14,420 nt of DNA, taken from positions 1 to 14,420 of the forward strand of contig CALXVW010000059.1 in NCBI GenBank assembly GCA_944392185.1. Reading direction: 5' to 3'. Below, piece after piece: positions 14,262 to 14,420 of the stretch (the first letter of the stretch is position 1; each line of letters opens with the position of its first letter). The position numbers and the translations under genes are program-made. The notes beneath the pieces were generated by a model. It ran no database searches and had not been told where the DNA came from. It saw nothing but the letters and a program-made list of their open reading frames with translations. The DNA is from an uncultured Alphaproteobacteria bacterium (GTDB lineage Bacteria; Pseudomonadota; Alphaproteobacteria; RF32; CAG-239).

Positions 14262-14420
14262 TGATCTGTACCCCAGAAAGTGGAGGAAAAAAGAAAATCC
14301 CCTGAGGGGTGTAAGTCAAGCAGGAGGATTAAGCAAATGGCATCGGCGTTGAGCCGGTGTCATTTTGTTTAAGCTCCACTGACAACGTTCATTATTATAA
14401 TAATAGATATAATTTTCAAC
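14262..14420 (+). mobile_element. Probable left end of an IS3-family insertion sequence (partial)
   Basis: The sequence from TGATCTGTACCCCAGAAAGT onwards resembles the left inverted repeat of IS3-family (IS150-group) elements, which begin with TG and contain a 'TGTACTGACCCC..AAAGT' type motif. No transposase is reached before the window ends. Inside lie an AGGAGG (14322-14327) before an 11-codon frame, a strong hairpin, and a perfect 14-base palindrome ATTATTATAATAAT (14391-14404). The family call rests on remembered motif similarity and is uncertain. A regulatory leader of an unseen gene is the alternative. Confidence 0.42.
14335..14370 (+). terminator. Hairpin with T-rich tail
   Basis: The stem 14335-14347 pairs with 14353-14365 (13 pairs, two of them G-U) around the loop GTTGA and is followed by TGTTT. 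It has the shape of an intrinsic terminator. In an insertion sequence such a hairpin would block transcription entering from outside, and it could also end the AsmA-like transcript. Confidence 0.6.

Noticed and set aside
14223..14340. Known riboswitch between the AsmA-like gene and the right edge
   Set aside because: Short hairpins are present, but none of the conserved cores I could recall (TPP, SAM, glycine, cobalamin, fluoride, preQ1) fits.

Overview
The window reads as chromosomal DNA of an AT-rich alphaproteobacterium, probably a host-associated or uncultured lineage. Three things point there: a DUF2155 secreted protein directly downstream of an MlaD-type MCE protein, a methionyl-tRNA synthetase of the alphaproteobacterial zinc-binding type, and a PhnP-like MBL-fold protein near metG. 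No phage or plasmid gene is visible. The only sign of a mobile element is a probable insertion-sequence end at the right edge.

Layout. Positions 1-5140 run on the plus strand: the 3' end of an MBL-fold hydrolase, a DHH phosphoesterase, metG, a membrane-anchored protein with a degenerate nuclease-like (SNase-fold) domain, and the potassium transporter trkH. Positions 5147-7029 form a minus-strand operon, in its own direction MCE protein, MCE protein (MlaD), DUF2155 protein. Its end meets trkH head-on with only 6 bases between the stop codons. A 144-base AT-rich divergent region (7030-7173) separates it from a plus-strand operon: ABC ATPase, a fused ABC permease plus GldG-like protein, a DUF4340 membrane-anchored protein, a soluble PAS histidine kinase, and panD.

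The region 12944-13451 carries tRNA-Lys(CTT) on the minus strand, with a good promoter and an intrinsic terminator. The last 17 bases of the tRNA, its terminator and the sequence beyond are present twice as a perfect 80-bp direct repeat. The copies flank a 111-bp hairpin-rich segment. A divergent AsmA-like gene follows. From about 14262 the sequence resembles the left end of an IS3-family element, apparently inserted into the terminator hairpin of the AsmA-like gene.

How the genes work together. The two MCE proteins and the AsmA-like protein suggest lipid trafficking or envelope homeostasis between the inner and outer membranes. The ATPase, permease-GldG fusion and DUF4340 genes look like one membrane complex of the kind related to GldA/GldF/GldG, whose substrate in this group is not known. 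The kinase and panD (beta-alanine for pantothenate and CoA) sit downstream in the same direction but need not be functionally linked. The least explained parts are the tRNA-Lys repeat structure, the fused transporter with its adjacent orphan kinase, and the inactive-looking nuclease fold.
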